Shown piece after piece: positions 48,026 through 60,040 of a stretch of DNA of 64,000 bases. The position numbers and the translations under genes are program-made. The notes beneath the pieces are model-generated. The model searched no databases. It was not told the origin of the DNA and worked only from the letters and a program-made list of their open reading frames with translations. Source of the stretch: Arenicola marina (taxonomy: Eukaryota > Annelida > Polychaeta > Arenicolidae). How positions within the stretch are numbered: the stretch's first letter is position 1; each line of letters opens with the position of its first letter. The stretch is from positions 18,545,911 through 18,609,910 of the forward strand of contig OZ025256.1 of NCBI GenBank assembly GCA_964019135.1, written 5' to 3'.

Positions 48026-51000
48026 GAGAGAGAGCATTGTTTGGTCAAGTAGAGTAGCAAAGTGATATTGATTTAATATTTAAAAAAAAAAAACGTTTTA
48101 GCCTTTGTCATATTTTATATCGTGTACTTCTACCGCTACAATGTATTATGCAACCTCTTTATGTCAGAAGATATTATTATAATATTATATATATACGTAA
48201 AAGCAATGTTTTTTTAATAAATAGGCCGCTTACCGACATGACTCTGGTGTAGTTAAGCACGGCGGCTTTGGAGGCCGAGTACAGGGGACCCCACACCGCC
48301 AGGGGCTTCACCGCTGAAAAAAGTAGTTCCATATCATTCTTCGTTCGCAATAATTTGAAACTAGGGTCCGTCTTCCATGCAATAGCAACGAAATGTATTA
48401 GCGACTGTAGTGAATGGTAGGCATGAGTATTTCGTGAGCGATGCTGAAACAATATGTTAATTTTGTCCTGAGATGGCCAATGGATGCCGGCCGCCTGAGT
48501 ACACTAGAAAAGTCAGTGCGTGCTAGAGCCTTTTTATAAATAGCCTAACGGAAGGATTCCTGCACATCCACACAGAATAAGCACGCAACCGCGATTCTAC
48601 GGTAATGACCGCGGTTCTACCGTAATAACGGCGGTTCTACGGCAATAACGGTGCTTCTACGGTAAAAACGGCGGTTCTACGGTAATAACGGCGGTTCTAC
48701 GGTAATAACGGCGGTTCTACGGTAATAACGGTGGTTCTACGGTAATAACGGCGGTTCTATGGTAATAACGGTGGTTCTATGGTAATAACGGCGGTTCTAT
48801 GGTAATAACGGCGGTTCTACGGTAAAAACGGCGCTTCTACGGTAATAACGGCGGTTCTGCGGTAATAACGGTGGTTCTACGGTAATAACGGTGCTTCTAC
48901 GGTAATAACGGCGGTTCTACGGTAATAACCGCGGTTCTTTGGTAATAACAGCGGTTCTGCGGTAATAACAGCGGTTCTGCGGTAATAACGGCGGTTCTAC
49001 GGTAATAACGGCGGTTCTACGGTAATAACGGCGGTTCTACGGTAATAACGGTGGTTCTGCGGTAATAACGGTGGTTCTACGGTAATAACGGTGCTTCTAC
49101 GGTAATAACGGCGGTTCTACGGTAATAACCGCGGTTCTTTGGTAATAACAGCGGTTCTGCGGTAATAACAGCGGTTCTGCGGTAATAACGGCGGTTCTAC
49201 GGTAATAACGGCGGTTCTACGGTAATAACGGCGGTTCTACGGTAATAACGGTGGTTCTGCGGTAATAACGGTGGTTCTAAGGTAATAACGGTGCTTCTAC
49301 GGTAGTAACGGCGGTTCTACGGTAATAACGGTGGTTCTGCGGTAATAACGGTGGTTCTATGGTAATAACGGCGGTTCTGCGGTAATAACGGGGGTTCTAC
49401 GGTAATAAAGGGGGTTCTACGGTAATAACGGCGGCTCTATGGTAATAACGGCGGTTCTACGGTAATAACGGTGGTTCTACGGTAATAACGGTGGTTCTAC
49501 GGTAATAACGGCGGTTCTACGGTAATCACAGCGGTTCTACGGTAATAACGGTGGTTCTATGGTAATAACGGCGGTTCTGCGGTAATAACGGGGGTTCTAC
49601 GGTAATCTAGGTCTGGCGGTTTAAAGGATATTTCACAGTAGCGTTCTGCCAAAAGCAACCATCGAATCAGTATCTGGTATAGAAACTTGCCACTCCACTG
49701 CAGTCCTATTGCGGACATCCCCTACCAACCTATCCTATCGGTTATTCCTCGGCCAACCCAAGACATACCCAGACATGAAGACTTAAGCTGGCTGAACAAC
49801 TGATTGGGTGCTTCTAAGCTTCCTTCCTTATCAGTGTGGCTTCCTTCATTACATGCCATTAAAAATGTTGTGTTTGATATTAATCGAAACACATGTAACT
49901 TCGATATAATCGGTTACTTTCATATTTCCTGTAATCGTAATCATAAAATTCCCAAGTAATCGTAATCCTGAAATTCCTAAGTAATCGTAATCGTGAAATT
50001 CCCAAGTAATCGTAATCATAAAATTCCCAAGTAATCGCAATCGATTAAATTTATGCTACAATGCAATCGCCTCAGGTGACTCTCTTGACCTACCTGCAAG
50101 CGATGCGGTGTTGACAATGACTCCTCCCTTGCCTCCGGAACACCTGCCGATCTGCTTGATGGCTTCTCTCGTGGAATGGACAACGCCGCTCTGTAGGAAA
50201 TGTAATTGCGCGGGGAGGATAGAAGTATGGTTAGGGAGCTTGGGACACCACTTCAGACCGACCGGCATTTCCCATGAATGGAGGGAGGTGGGGATGGGCT
50301 GTGAGAGCGTCCACACATAAATAGCGTGTATTTCACATTACGAAATTAGGGAGGGGGTCCGGATCCCCAGCCACCCCCCCCCCCTTCCTCACCCTCTCGT
50401 CCCCTCTTCCTTGAATCCGACAGTGTGCTGGTAAGCTGTCAAGGCATTCATATAGTAGTTACCTATGTGATATATGACATTTTAGGCCAAAAAAATAGTG
50501 GCAACAATAACCACAAAATAAACAATGACTAATAAAAATGAATATAAATGTCTTGATATTTTAAGTCTCATAATGCCGCTAAGAGGTGTGCATATAACTC
50601 ATTCCAGACTAGCTTAATTGTCATGCTGGGGCGTAGCCAGCCGTACGCACGTACGCACATGCGTACACATTGGGTTGTGTCCGTACGTACAATATCCTGT
50701 TGTTGGGAGTATTTTTTTTTTCATTTTATGTGCAGCCGGTGCGTCTCTGGCTACACCCCTGTTATGTATACATGGATCTTCAAGGGCACGGTCTGACCGT
50801 CCAGTGGCTCAAGTCTCTGGCTACACCCCTGTTATGTATACATGGATCTTCAAGGGCACGGTCTGACCGTACACTTGCTCAAGTCTCTGGCTACACCCCT
50901 GTTATGTATACATGGATCTTCAAGGGCACGGTCTGACCGTCCACTTGCTCAAGTCTCTGGCTACACCCCTGTTATGTATACATGGATCTTCAAGGGCACG

Positions 51001-54000
51001 GTCTGACCGTCCACTTGCTCAAGTCTCTGGCTACGCCCCTGTTATGTATACATGGATCTTCCAGGGCACGATCTGACCGTCCCCTCGCTCAATTCTCTGG
51101 CTACACCCCTGTTATGTATACATGGATCTTCAAGGGCACGGTCTGACCGTCCACTTGCTCAAGTCTCTGGCTACACCCCTATTATGTATACATGGATCTT
51201 CAAGGGCACGGTCTGACCGTCCACTTGCTCAAGTCTCTGGCTACACCCCTGTTATGTATACATGGATCTTCCAGGGCACGGTCTGACCGTCCACTTGCTC
51301 AAGTCTCTGGCTACGCCCCTGTTATGTATACATGGATCTTCCATGGCACGATCTGACCGTCCCCTCGCTCAAGTCTCTGGCTACACCCCTGTTATGTATG
51401 CATGGATCTTCAAGGGCACGGTCTGACCGTCCACTTGCTCAAGTCTCTGGCTACGCCCCTGTTATGTATACATGGATCTTCCAGGGCACGATCTGACCGT
51501 CCCCTCGCTCAAGTCTCTGGCTACACCCCTGTTATGTATACATGGATCTTCAAGGGCACGGTCTGACCGTCCACTTGCTCAAGTCTCTGGCTACACCCCT
51601 GTTATGTATACATGGATCTTCAAGGGCACGGTCTGACCGTCCACTTGCTCAAGTCTCTGGCTACGCCCCTGTTATGTATACATGGATCTTCAAGGGCACG
51701 GTCTGACCGTCCACTTGCTCAAGTCTCTGGCTACGCCCCTGTTATGTATACATGGATCTTCAAGGGCACGGTCTGACCGTCCACTTGCTCAAGTCTCTGG
51801 CTACGCCCCTGTTATGTATACATGGATCTTCAAGGGCACGGTCTGACCGTCCACTTGCTCAAGTCTCTGGCTACGCCCCTGTTATGTATACATGTATCTT
51901 AAGGGCACGGTCTGACCGTCCACTTGCTCAAGTCTCTGGCTACGCCCCTGTTATGTATACATGGATCTTCAAGGGCACGATCTGACCGTCGTACAATATT
52001 GACGTCGAGCATCCACTTCCACCGTCCTTCATGCATGGTGCCCGCGTGGTTCAGGATGACGTCAGGGGGTCCGAAGGCTTCCTTCACCCGGGCGTACGCC
52101 GCTTAAAGGCAGAACACGGAAAGCTTAGTAACAGAGCTGCCCGGGGTGGAGCGACACAGGCGTAGGACTGTGGGGTTAATATTGGCCAGGCAGGAGCGAC
52201 ACAGGCGTAGGAATGTGGGGTTAATATTGGCCAGGCAGGAGCGACACAGGCGTAGGAATGTGGGGTTAATATTGGCCAGGCAGGAGCGACACAGGCGTAG
52301 GAATGTGGGGTTAATATTGGCCAGGCAGGAGCGACACAGGCGTAGGAATGTGGGGTTAATATTGGCCAGGCAGGAGCGACACAGGCGTAGGAATGTGGGG
52401 TTAATATTGGCCAGGCAGGAGCGACACAGGCGTAGGAATGTGGGGTTCATATTGGCCAGGCAGGAGCGACACAGGCGTAGGACTGTGGGGTTAATATTGG
52501 CCAGGCAGGAGCGACACAGGCGTAGGAATGTGGGGTTAATATTGGCCAGGCAGGAGCGACACAGGCGTAGGAATGTGGGGTTAATATTGGCCAGGCAGGA
52601 GCAACACAGGCGTAGGAATGTGGGGTTCATATTGGCCAGGCAGGAGCGACACAGGCGTAGGAATGTGGGGTTAATATTGGCCAGGCAGGAGCGACACAGG
52701 CGTAGGACTGTGGGGTTAATATTGGCCAGGCAGGAGCGACACAGGCGTAGGAATGTGGGGTTCATATTGGCCAGGCAGGAGCGACACAGGCGTAGGACTG
52801 TGGGGTTAATATTGGCCAGGCAGGAGCGACACAGGCGTAGGACTGTGGGGTTAATATTGGCCAGGCAGGAGCGACACAGGCGTAGGACTGTGGGGTTAAT
52901 ATTGGCCAGGCAGGAGCGACACAGGCGTAGGACTGTGGGGTTAATATTGGCCAGGCAGGAGCGACACAGGCGTAGGAATGTGGGGTTCATATTGGCCAGG
53001 CAGGAGCGACACAGGCGTAGGACTGTGGGGTTCATATTGGCCGGGCAGGAGCGACACAGGCGTAGGAATGTGGGGTTAATATTTGCCAGGCAGGAGCGAC
53101 ACAGGCGTAGGAATGTGGGGTTAATATTGGCCAGGCAGGAGCGACACAGGCGTAGGAATTTGGGGTTAATATTGGCCAGGCAGGAGCGACACAGGCGTAG
53201 GAATGTGGGGTTAATATTGGCCGGGCAGGAGCGACACAGGCGTAGGAATGTGGGGTTAATATTGGCCAGGCAGGAGCGACACAGGCGTAGGAATGTGGGG
53301 TTAATATTGTTTACAGAAATGTGGGGTGAGTAGGCGGTGTCGCCGCCCCGCCATCGCCATAATGGAAGGACGGGGGGGGGAGGGGGTGTTCACACATAAG
53401 AAGTATGCGTTTGACCAGGGGGGGGGGGGGGGGCTCTAATAGTTGGTCACCCAAGCCCCTGTCAGGAGTTGTAGAGCGGTGTTGGTTACGCTTCCCCCTT
53501 GTACCCCGCCCCCCTCTCAACACACTGCAGAACCTTTTATTCCACCTCCAAAATGCACAGATGGTAGTAGCAAATCTTTCTGTTGACGTCATTCGTGCCG
53601 GTAATGTCCGTTGGTATGCGCTAATTTACATTTTTGATATTGACACAGCTGTTTGCAAAGCGGGAATGGCCTTCACGCATTGCTACAAACCGTTCTTAGT
53701 TTTCGTATTAAATTATAAAAACAATCAGCCGCTGTAGTTTACTCACCTGCAATGTCCTCCTCCTTGGTGACGTCACACTTCTGGAAGAGGATGCGTCCCT
53801 CTCCGTAAGTCTGCGCCAGTTGACTGGTCGTCAAGCGCGCTTCCTCCTCCAGGACGTCACACAGCATCACCTGGGTGTAGGGGGTCACGACGTAATAAAA
53901 CAAGCGTTTCGTTTCGTTTAGAGTGCGAAATTTGCCAAGATTTTAAAATAAAATGTCATGATGGTGAACCTCACCACCAGGAGTTGGCGCGGCTAGGACG

Positions 54001-56177
54001 GAAAGTCCATCATCGGGCGCAACACTCTATTTGTCATGACGAAGGGACATCGAAGCAGCCCACCAGATTCATCGGGAAGCCATGATTGGTTGCATATTCA
54101 GGACGCTTTAACCACTTTTGGTCATATCGCGTCAATGGGAGAAGGAAGGGAGAGTGGCGCCATGTCCCCGGGGGTAAACCCTACTCTTTGCAAAGAAGGA
54201 CATGGGATCTTTGTCCTGCGACCACACAGACATGGCCACCGCTAACCCACTGAGCTATAGCCCGGCCCCGCATTCCATGGAGTAGACTTGCTCGCTGGAG
54301 AACCATCCTACCTGACCATCGCCAGGTAGTTCGGCGCAACCTCTTATCAGGTTCGCTGGAATCAGTTAGCCGGCATGGTCTAAATGTTGTACTCATTATT
54401 TTCGCTTAATGTATACTACTATTGTTTCCTCGGAGTCGTGTTTTGCCGGTAAGGACCTGCGAACCATGAGCATTTTCTCAGAGCGGGTCATTATAGCTCC
54501 GTCACAATAATGACCCCTCGCTCACATACTCTATGCCATTGCCGCCTCCTCGGAGGAAACAATATAAATAAACATTAAGCCAGATAAAAATAATTTGTGA
54601 GACTTACAACTTACTTACAAGACTTACAAATTGTGAGACCTACAACTCATTCCTTACGTAATACTTAACCAGGTACCATGCAGGCACTACACTTATAATG
54701 AATGTCCAATAACCAAATGACATTCACCCGGGCGTGGGGGGAGGGGGGGGGGGGTGCAGGGGGAGGGGGATGCAGGGAGAGATGGGGGGGGGCTGGTATT
54801 AGAGCGCATATTTTCCATGGAAGAAAACAATTCCATTCGGAACTGCAATATTCATACCCCACAGAACTTTTAATTCACTTGTAAACCAACGTCTAATTTG
54901 TATATCCAGACTGGGAAGTTCTGGTGTTATCCTGGGGACAACAGTATCCGTTGAGCGGTTTGCCTGAAATAAAAGTGTTAACCAAGCGGGCCTGCATACT
55001 CATGCGGCATAAAGCGGGTCAGTGGCAATGAGATATACCCCTTCAGGGCATTTGAGCATTTGGTTGGTTGTATATTGGGGGCGGGGGGGGGGCGGGATAT
55101 ACCCCTTCTGACTCACGAATGCCCAATAATTAGGGAGAGAAATATCGAATCTCTAAGATGAGGACATTTTAAAGGTGGGCGGGAAAACAAACACCTCAAT
55201 GTTGATATCGCGAATATCGAGGAATTCGCAGACTGCTATAACGAATCGCAGTAAATAAGGAAAGGGTCTTCGCGTTGAACCAGGAATTGTACGGATGACG
55301 ATCCCCACGAATTGCCAACAGCTAATCGCGAATCTCCTTGAATTCCTGGATGCCAATCGCGGAGATCGAACAAGGTATCCTCCTCCCCCTATATTTAGAA
55401 CGCCTTAACCAAGTCTGGTCTTAAGTCTGGTCATATCGCGTCAATGGGAGAAGGAAGGGAGAAGGAAGGATGGGAGAAGGAACAGTGAAGCCATGTGCCA
55501 TGAATAACCCCTACTCTTTGCGAAGAAGGACATAGGAACTTTATCCTTCGACCACACAGACATAACTCGAATCACCGACCCACGTGCCGTTAGGCTCTCA
55601 TGTGGTCACAGCGCTGAATGCCAGCGCTCCAACTCACTGAGCTATCGGGGCGGCCGTCCTTCAGAGCGGATCTGTGAAAAAGGAATGGCTTTTCCACAGA
55701 CCGCTCCTACGACAGGGGAGTGTGCAGGAATCCTTGATAGGGGGGGGGGGGGGGGGGGGGTGGCACACTGAAATCTTGCGGAGGGCTGAACAAAATTTCG
55801 ACCAAAGGGTCCATTATTTTTTTTGGACGACCGCGGGTGGGGGGGGGGGGGCGGAACGCATTATTTGAAAATGGGGGGGGGGGGCACAGATATACTTTAG
55901 GGGCTGAAAGGGGGGCACGTGCGACCTGTATCCCTATGCACTTCTCTTCGGGGGGGTGGGGGGCATACATCTATTTGAGCAATGACCCACAACGTAAAGA
56001 GAACCATCTGTAATTTTCGCTGTAGATGCTCATCATCAATTTCATAATCAGAAACAATGACATCTTGTCAGTCTGTATTACCTTTGCGCCCTGTGACAGG
56101 AGAGCCCGACAGAATTCTTTGCCCATGCCCCGCCGAGCACCGCCAAACACCAGGGCAATGCAGCCATCCAACTTCAT
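45247..56177 (-). CDS. Short-chain dehydrogenase, 15-PGDH-like, seven exons
   Basis: Exons: 56082-56177, 53747-53870, 51995-52101, 50094-50190, 48234-48313, 46499-46659, 45247-45367. All phases join to 261 aa, close to the 266 aa of human HPGD. It is a classical SDR: glycine-rich GGARRGMG at 12-19, Asp37 after the second strand (NAD preference), NHAG at 91-94 in place of NNAG, and the tetrad Asn108, Ser139, Tyr153, Lys157 in YSASK. The order and the spacing around SLA...YSASK are most like 15-hydroxyprostaglandin dehydrogenase, an NAD-dependent oxidase of prostaglandin 15-OH groups; the real substrate may differ. The start is the only ATG after an in-frame stop. Introns 1-5 carry two SINEs, four minisatellites, a MITE and a dinucleotide repeat, yet every exon is intact. 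Confidence 0.93.
46722..47024. mobile_element. MITE-like element with G-run interior, SDR intron 5
   Basis: The ends tgcaggggcggatctagg and cctggatccgcccttgca are inverted repeats of each other. The interior has several G-runs of 10 or more separated by ccacgcc. The left end lies 62 bp beyond the exon 6 boundary, in the intron. Confidence 0.7.
47964..48034. repeat. (TA)n(GA)n microsatellite
   Basis: A TA run of about 26 bases is followed by a GA run of about 40 bases broken once by a C. Intronic. Confidence 0.97.
48586..49606. repeat. 20-bp minisatellite with 200-bp higher order
   Basis: About 51 units of ttctacggtaataacggcgg in SDR intron 4. 48901-49100 and 49101-49300 are identical except for one base, so a ten-unit block was duplicated recently. 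Confidence 0.96.
49926..50045. repeat. 27-bp repeat (about 4 units)
   Basis: Units of gtaatcgtaatc plus ataaaattcccaa, ending about 50 bp from the exon 4 donor of the SDR gene. Confidence 0.88.
50744..51992. repeat. 70-bp minisatellite starting at the exon 3 donor
   Basis: About 18 units of 70 bp containing ctacacccctgttatgtata and gggcacggtctgaccgtcca. On the minus strand the first unit begins within 5 nt of the exon 3 donor (AATATT|GTACGACGG). Two unit types (acaccc/acgccc with caagg/ccagg) alternate in blocks. Confidence 0.95.
52143..53308. repeat. 45-bp minisatellite in SDR intron 2
   Basis: About 26 units of 45 bp containing gagcgacacaggcgtaggaa and ggggttaatattggcc. The period is divisible by three and both strands lack stops, giving 395- and 310-codon frames that are artefacts. 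It starts about 40 bp from the exon 3 acceptor. Confidence 0.95.
54084..54269 (-). mobile_element. tRNA-derived SINE, internally deleted, SDR intron 1
   Basis: Tail gattggttgcatattcagg, body and head (ctaacccactgagctata) are present, but most of the B-box region is missing. This copy preserves the single-copy tail that is amplified at 7990-9047. Confidence 0.85.
55391..55655 (-). mobile_element. tRNA-derived SINE, SDR intron 1
   Basis: Shares the tail gcgtcaatgggagaaggaag, the body block ctactctttgcgaagaagga and the head gctatcggggcggcc with the other copies; diverged in the middle. Confidence 0.83.
55739..55960. repeat. G-run-rich low-complexity segment
   Basis: Four G-runs of 10-20 bases are separated by 40-80 bp. 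Similar runs in this window lie inside hairpin elements, so this may be a decayed one. The apparent frames here are low-complexity. Confidence 0.5.
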
Positions 56178-56179
56178 TC

Positions 56180-57985
56180 TGACGGCCGGCTGGTGTGCGA
56201 GTCCAGGTGAAATCACAGCCTAGGTCAGGATTCAGCCTATAATATAATATGTAGAGACCACTTTCCACCGCTCGAAGGCACTGCAATGTATGAGGAATTC
56301 AGTTTCTCTGACTTGATGTATTAAATGAGCCGACCACAACTCCTAGGATGTAGCAAGAGGTATTCGCATAGTCAGTGTGCCTGTTTTCCAGTTGCCTATG
56401 AAAATATGTTTAAACTAACTCCAGGGATGAACCGTTCACTAGTTATAGGAATGAAGTGGCCATGCACTCCCAACTGCCAGCCATGGGCAGTGCGCTTTTC
56501 ACGTGTGCACAATCTGACCGTGAGTGGTGTACTGTGGTCCGACAGCTTGTCCCGGCGGCACTACATTAGTACAGTGGCGGGGGTGTGCCGCCCAGGCCAT
56601 AGAGGGCATATAGAGAGCGAGAGAAAAGCCGAGATTTTGTGGTCATTGAAAGAGAAATTTTGGGTTAAAAAGGGCATTAAAAATAGCCAGTTATAGAAAT
56701 GTATATGGATGTTAATTAACTGGACGCTTTCGATATCAACTGGAATATAAAGCCATGAGCTGACATTTTAATGCCGTCTCAGCAGGGCACATCATTTGTG
56801 CGGAACATATGTATATACCTAGCTATATTTCAGTGCCCCCCCCCCCCGCGGACATCTTGTCCCACTGTAAGTTAGGCCCATACGACGACCTGTCTGCTTA
56901 GATAGCCTTATTCCTTATCAACAGCTTAAAGATGTAAAAATAGATGTAGAGATCCAAAGTAACTGAAGCATAAAACGCGATCTATTCATAAACTACTCAT
57001 CGTTTCTCTGGAATTCTATTTTGACACATCCGGGCCAGTCTACTGTCTACTACTGCGGGGAGGGTGTGTGGGTGTGTGGAAGGATGCAAAGTTCTGATAA
57101 CATGCACATTGGACTGAAAGCACTGATTAATGAACCCAGTTTGGCTTCCCAATAATCATCATCATCTGAAAACGATTTCCATCGTCGAACTAATTCTAAT
57201 CTTTTGCGTATACCAGCTGAACAACATTTTGAAGATTAACTATGTAATGGTTGTGACGGGATTAAAGAAAGGTAAAGTTTGCGAAATTCCGTAATATAAA
57301 TGTAAGGTGTCTCCATTCCATTGCTTTTAATATTGAAAATTTCAGCGAAAACTATAATAATTTATGTATTCTTAAAACTAATATAGGAGAGTGTGTGTGT
57401 GTGAGATAGAAGGCAGTTCCACCCATCGTTGAATACAGACGTTAAATATTTCAATGTGTTCGTGTTATTGTTTACTCACGGTCTGGGATCGATCTGCCCT
57501 GACACTGACACCTATATTTCAATGCGCATCAAACGCATCGGTCTGAAGAATAACCTGTTACAGACCGGTTCAACAACTTGCATCATTTAGCGGTAACCAT
57601 ACTGAACGCCACATAATTTGAACCTCCGCTTGTCTCTCCAATATAATATATAATATAATATAATTAACACAACAGATGCTAATTACTTTTGCGTCTTGGT
57701 GGGGTCAAGGTCACGATCGTGCCTAAGAATGATCGCAGTTACCAAAGAAATGAAATTGAAACCTGTATATGAGACTTAAAATGGGATTTCCTCACTTTTT
57801 AAAAGCAAGAGTATTACGATCGATTTACAATTTTTTTTTTATTATTCTCACACATCAAATCTCTCACCATAAAAAGGGCTAGCTGGGTTCTCATCGCACA
57901 CTACAGTAGAGCTACTTCGTTCCCGACCCATGCGCCACAGAAGATTTAATTGGGTCCTGACCCCACACCACAACAGAGCTAGTTG
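56180..57985. other. SDR upstream region, no gene recognised
   Basis: Includes the presumed SDR promoter. Minus-strand CTGACCTAG|GCTGTG just ahead of the start could be an acceptor of a 5' UTR exon. No other coding frame supported. Confidence 0.4.
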
Positions 57986-58085
57986 GCCATCTGAGAGACT
58001 AACTACACGTGGATCGGTGGTTCGCGCCCCGCTGTGGCCATGTCTGTGTGGTCGCAGGATAAAGATCCCGTGTCTTCGCAACCAA
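57986..58085 (+). mobile_element. SINE fragment, opposite orientation
   Basis: Contains cacgtggatcggtggttcg, cgccccgctgtggccatgtc and tgtgtggtcgcaggataaag, the middle of the SINE. The tRNA A-box and the tail are absent. Confidence 0.8.
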
Positions 58086-58469
58086 TCACATCCACACTGT
58101 CACCGGCTGTCTCAAGATGACACGAAGTGGTTTCTTAGGGGAATCATAACTTGACTGTAGTGGATATGGCACACTTTAGACTTATGCATGTTTTATGGCT
58201 GGCATTCCACGTGCATATAGTGTATAGGTGGTACTTCTGGTATATGTAGAGTGTCCTCCGCTGCCGGTTGCGGACTGACCCCCAGATAACCCCGCCGGGT
58301 TCAATCCTGCCTCACACTCTGAATCGGGAACGGGGTGACTGGTTCACCTCATCAACACTTACCCGTACTTAGTATATGAGTTTGATACTAGATCAACGGC
58401 TATAACCAACGGGTGGAGGGAGGCGCGAGGGGGATCATGCAGGAGTATGGAGTTAATCTGGTCTAGGCA

Positions 58470-58725
58470 ACAAGAGACCGATCCAGGCTGTCAATCAGTC
58501 ACTGACGTCACTGCTGCTTTTATCCAATCATGTGGCGTCTTCCACATGCGTTATGTCGGACAAACAAGTCGGACAAACAAAGAAATATCTCACATGCGTT
58601 ATGTCGGACAAACAAGTCGGACAAACAAAGAAATATCTCACTTTTGTTGTCAGTTTCAGAGATGAGTACTTCTCACTTGTACCAGCTATGATTGTCAATT
58701 TCATACTCACGCTTAGGGAAAATTA
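58470..58725 (+). repeat. Interspersed repeat, partner of 4180-4385
   Basis: Carries gagaccgatccaggctgtca, gTGACGTCA-type sequence, atccaatcatgtgg and two tandem copies of acatgcgttatgtcggacaa; the copy near 4 kb has this block only once. Family unknown. Confidence 0.75.
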
Positions 58726-58735
58726 AGTGTTAAGT

Positions 58736-58832
58736 TAATGTCCGAGGAACACGACATTACCGGATAATAGAGTCCGAGGGCGAAGCCCGAGGACTTATTG
58801 GTATCCGGCAATGTCGTTTTCCGAGGTCATTA
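58736..58832. repeat. Hairpin, about 45-bp arms
   Basis: taatgtccgaggaacacgac on the left pairs with gtcgttttccgaggtcatta on the right, and gtccgaggg with gcccgaggac at the centre. It lies about 180 bp ahead of a THAP-domain remnant and may be an end of the same transposon. Confidence 0.75.
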
Positions 58833-59009
58833 CCTTACGTAAAATCCACGTCCTTGGGACTCAAACCAAAGATTGTCTAGAGTAAGATCTCCAACTCGCG
58901 CGTTCACTGCGTGCACATTCGTGCAATGCGCCATCTAGCGGTCGGGATGCTAATTCAGGCTCCATGGCAATGGACGCCGGCGTAACTGACGCAAGAAACT
59001 GGCGCTGCC

Positions 59010-59289
59010 ATGGACTTTTGTACGGCCACTAACTGTACAAACTGCAGGAAGAACAATCCCTACCCCTTTTTTTCAGTTTCCTAAAGATGAGAAAATGTAA
59101 AGCAAGTTCGGACAAGTCTTTGTCTACTTTGAGTTCCAGCTTTGTTAACAAAAGTGACATTGTCATTGGGCCATTGAACCAAGGAGGGCATAAGCTTATA
59201 TCAACTAAATTATCAATCCGAATAGAATTGGTTTGCGAGGTTTTCATGGAAAAAAATAACTATTTCACCTCTAAATCCCCTCTGAAATA
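59010..59289 (+). pseudogene. THAP-domain remnant of a DNA transposon
   Basis: The frame from 59010 encodes MDFCTATNCTNCRKNNP followed by YPFF. One T too many in a T-run breaks the frame just before what would read QFPKDEK. C-x4-C near the N-terminus followed by F-x-FP-x-D is the signature start of a THAP zinc finger, as in P-element-type transposases and domesticated THAP genes. A downstream frame (KASSDKSLSTLSSSFVNKSD) has no recognisable transposase core. Most likely a decayed, non-autonomous element. Confidence 0.55.
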
Positions 59290-59916
59290 GATGTTTCTGC
59301 TAACACAGATGAGCAGGGTAGATAGAAATGGTTCATGGATTCAGAAGCATGCGTATTCAAACCATAGTTTAAACACAGCAAGTCTACGTGAAGCCCAATA
59401 GGGCTGTACAGGGCTGCGTACCGCAGCACGATCGATCGCGATCGCACTCCTTACGGTACGACAAATAAGGAATTGAACTTGGCGGATTGGTCAAGGACGC
59501 GTGCAGTTTTGAACCGGAAGTGGGGTAAGGTACGCCGCGATCAAAAGCAAGCCCCCGCACGGTGGCGCTACAAGAGCAGAGGATAACAAGCATGGCCGCC
59601 AGAAGCTACGAGTGTGCGACTTACAAGATTATATTCACCGATTTCTCGTTATTACTAGACCATCCCCGTGGTAACGATGTGTGACCAAACAAGTTTCAAT
59701 CCGATACGTGCGTTGTATGTATGAAAAGTTGTGCCACCTGTGATATATGACTCAAAATTACTATAAACACTGTAAAAAAACGTGAAAACCGAAACTGCCC
59801 AGCTTAGTCAATGGGAAAAATGCACAGGCGCTGACACGGATGTCGACCCCTAACCAGAGATTTATATGCATGTTTTATACCGGCCTGGCCCCATGGCATG
59901 GACCATGGGCCCAGAC

Positions 59917-60040
59917 ACAGTAAATCAGTAGAGGGATGGGGTTATAGGGAGTGGGGTGGACTACATTGTATCTACAATGTGTGTGTGGTACCGCAGGCTT
60001 GACCCCTTCCCCTAGCCCCTCCCTCTACTGATTTACTGGG
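59917..60040. mobile_element. MITE, cagtaaatc family
   Basis: Arms cagtaaatcagtagaggga and ccctctactgatttactg are inverted. The interior is ggggt- and cccctt-rich. Related to the element at 40576. Confidence 0.75.

Noticed and set aside
47815-48060. Ser/Leu and Tyr/Ile repeat frame
   Set aside because: Translation of the (TA)n(GA)n microsatellite.
52103-53333. Arg-rich 395-codon frame (+) and Cys-rich 310-codon frame (-)
   Set aside because: Intronic 45-bp minisatellite of the SDR gene; open on both strands by arithmetic.
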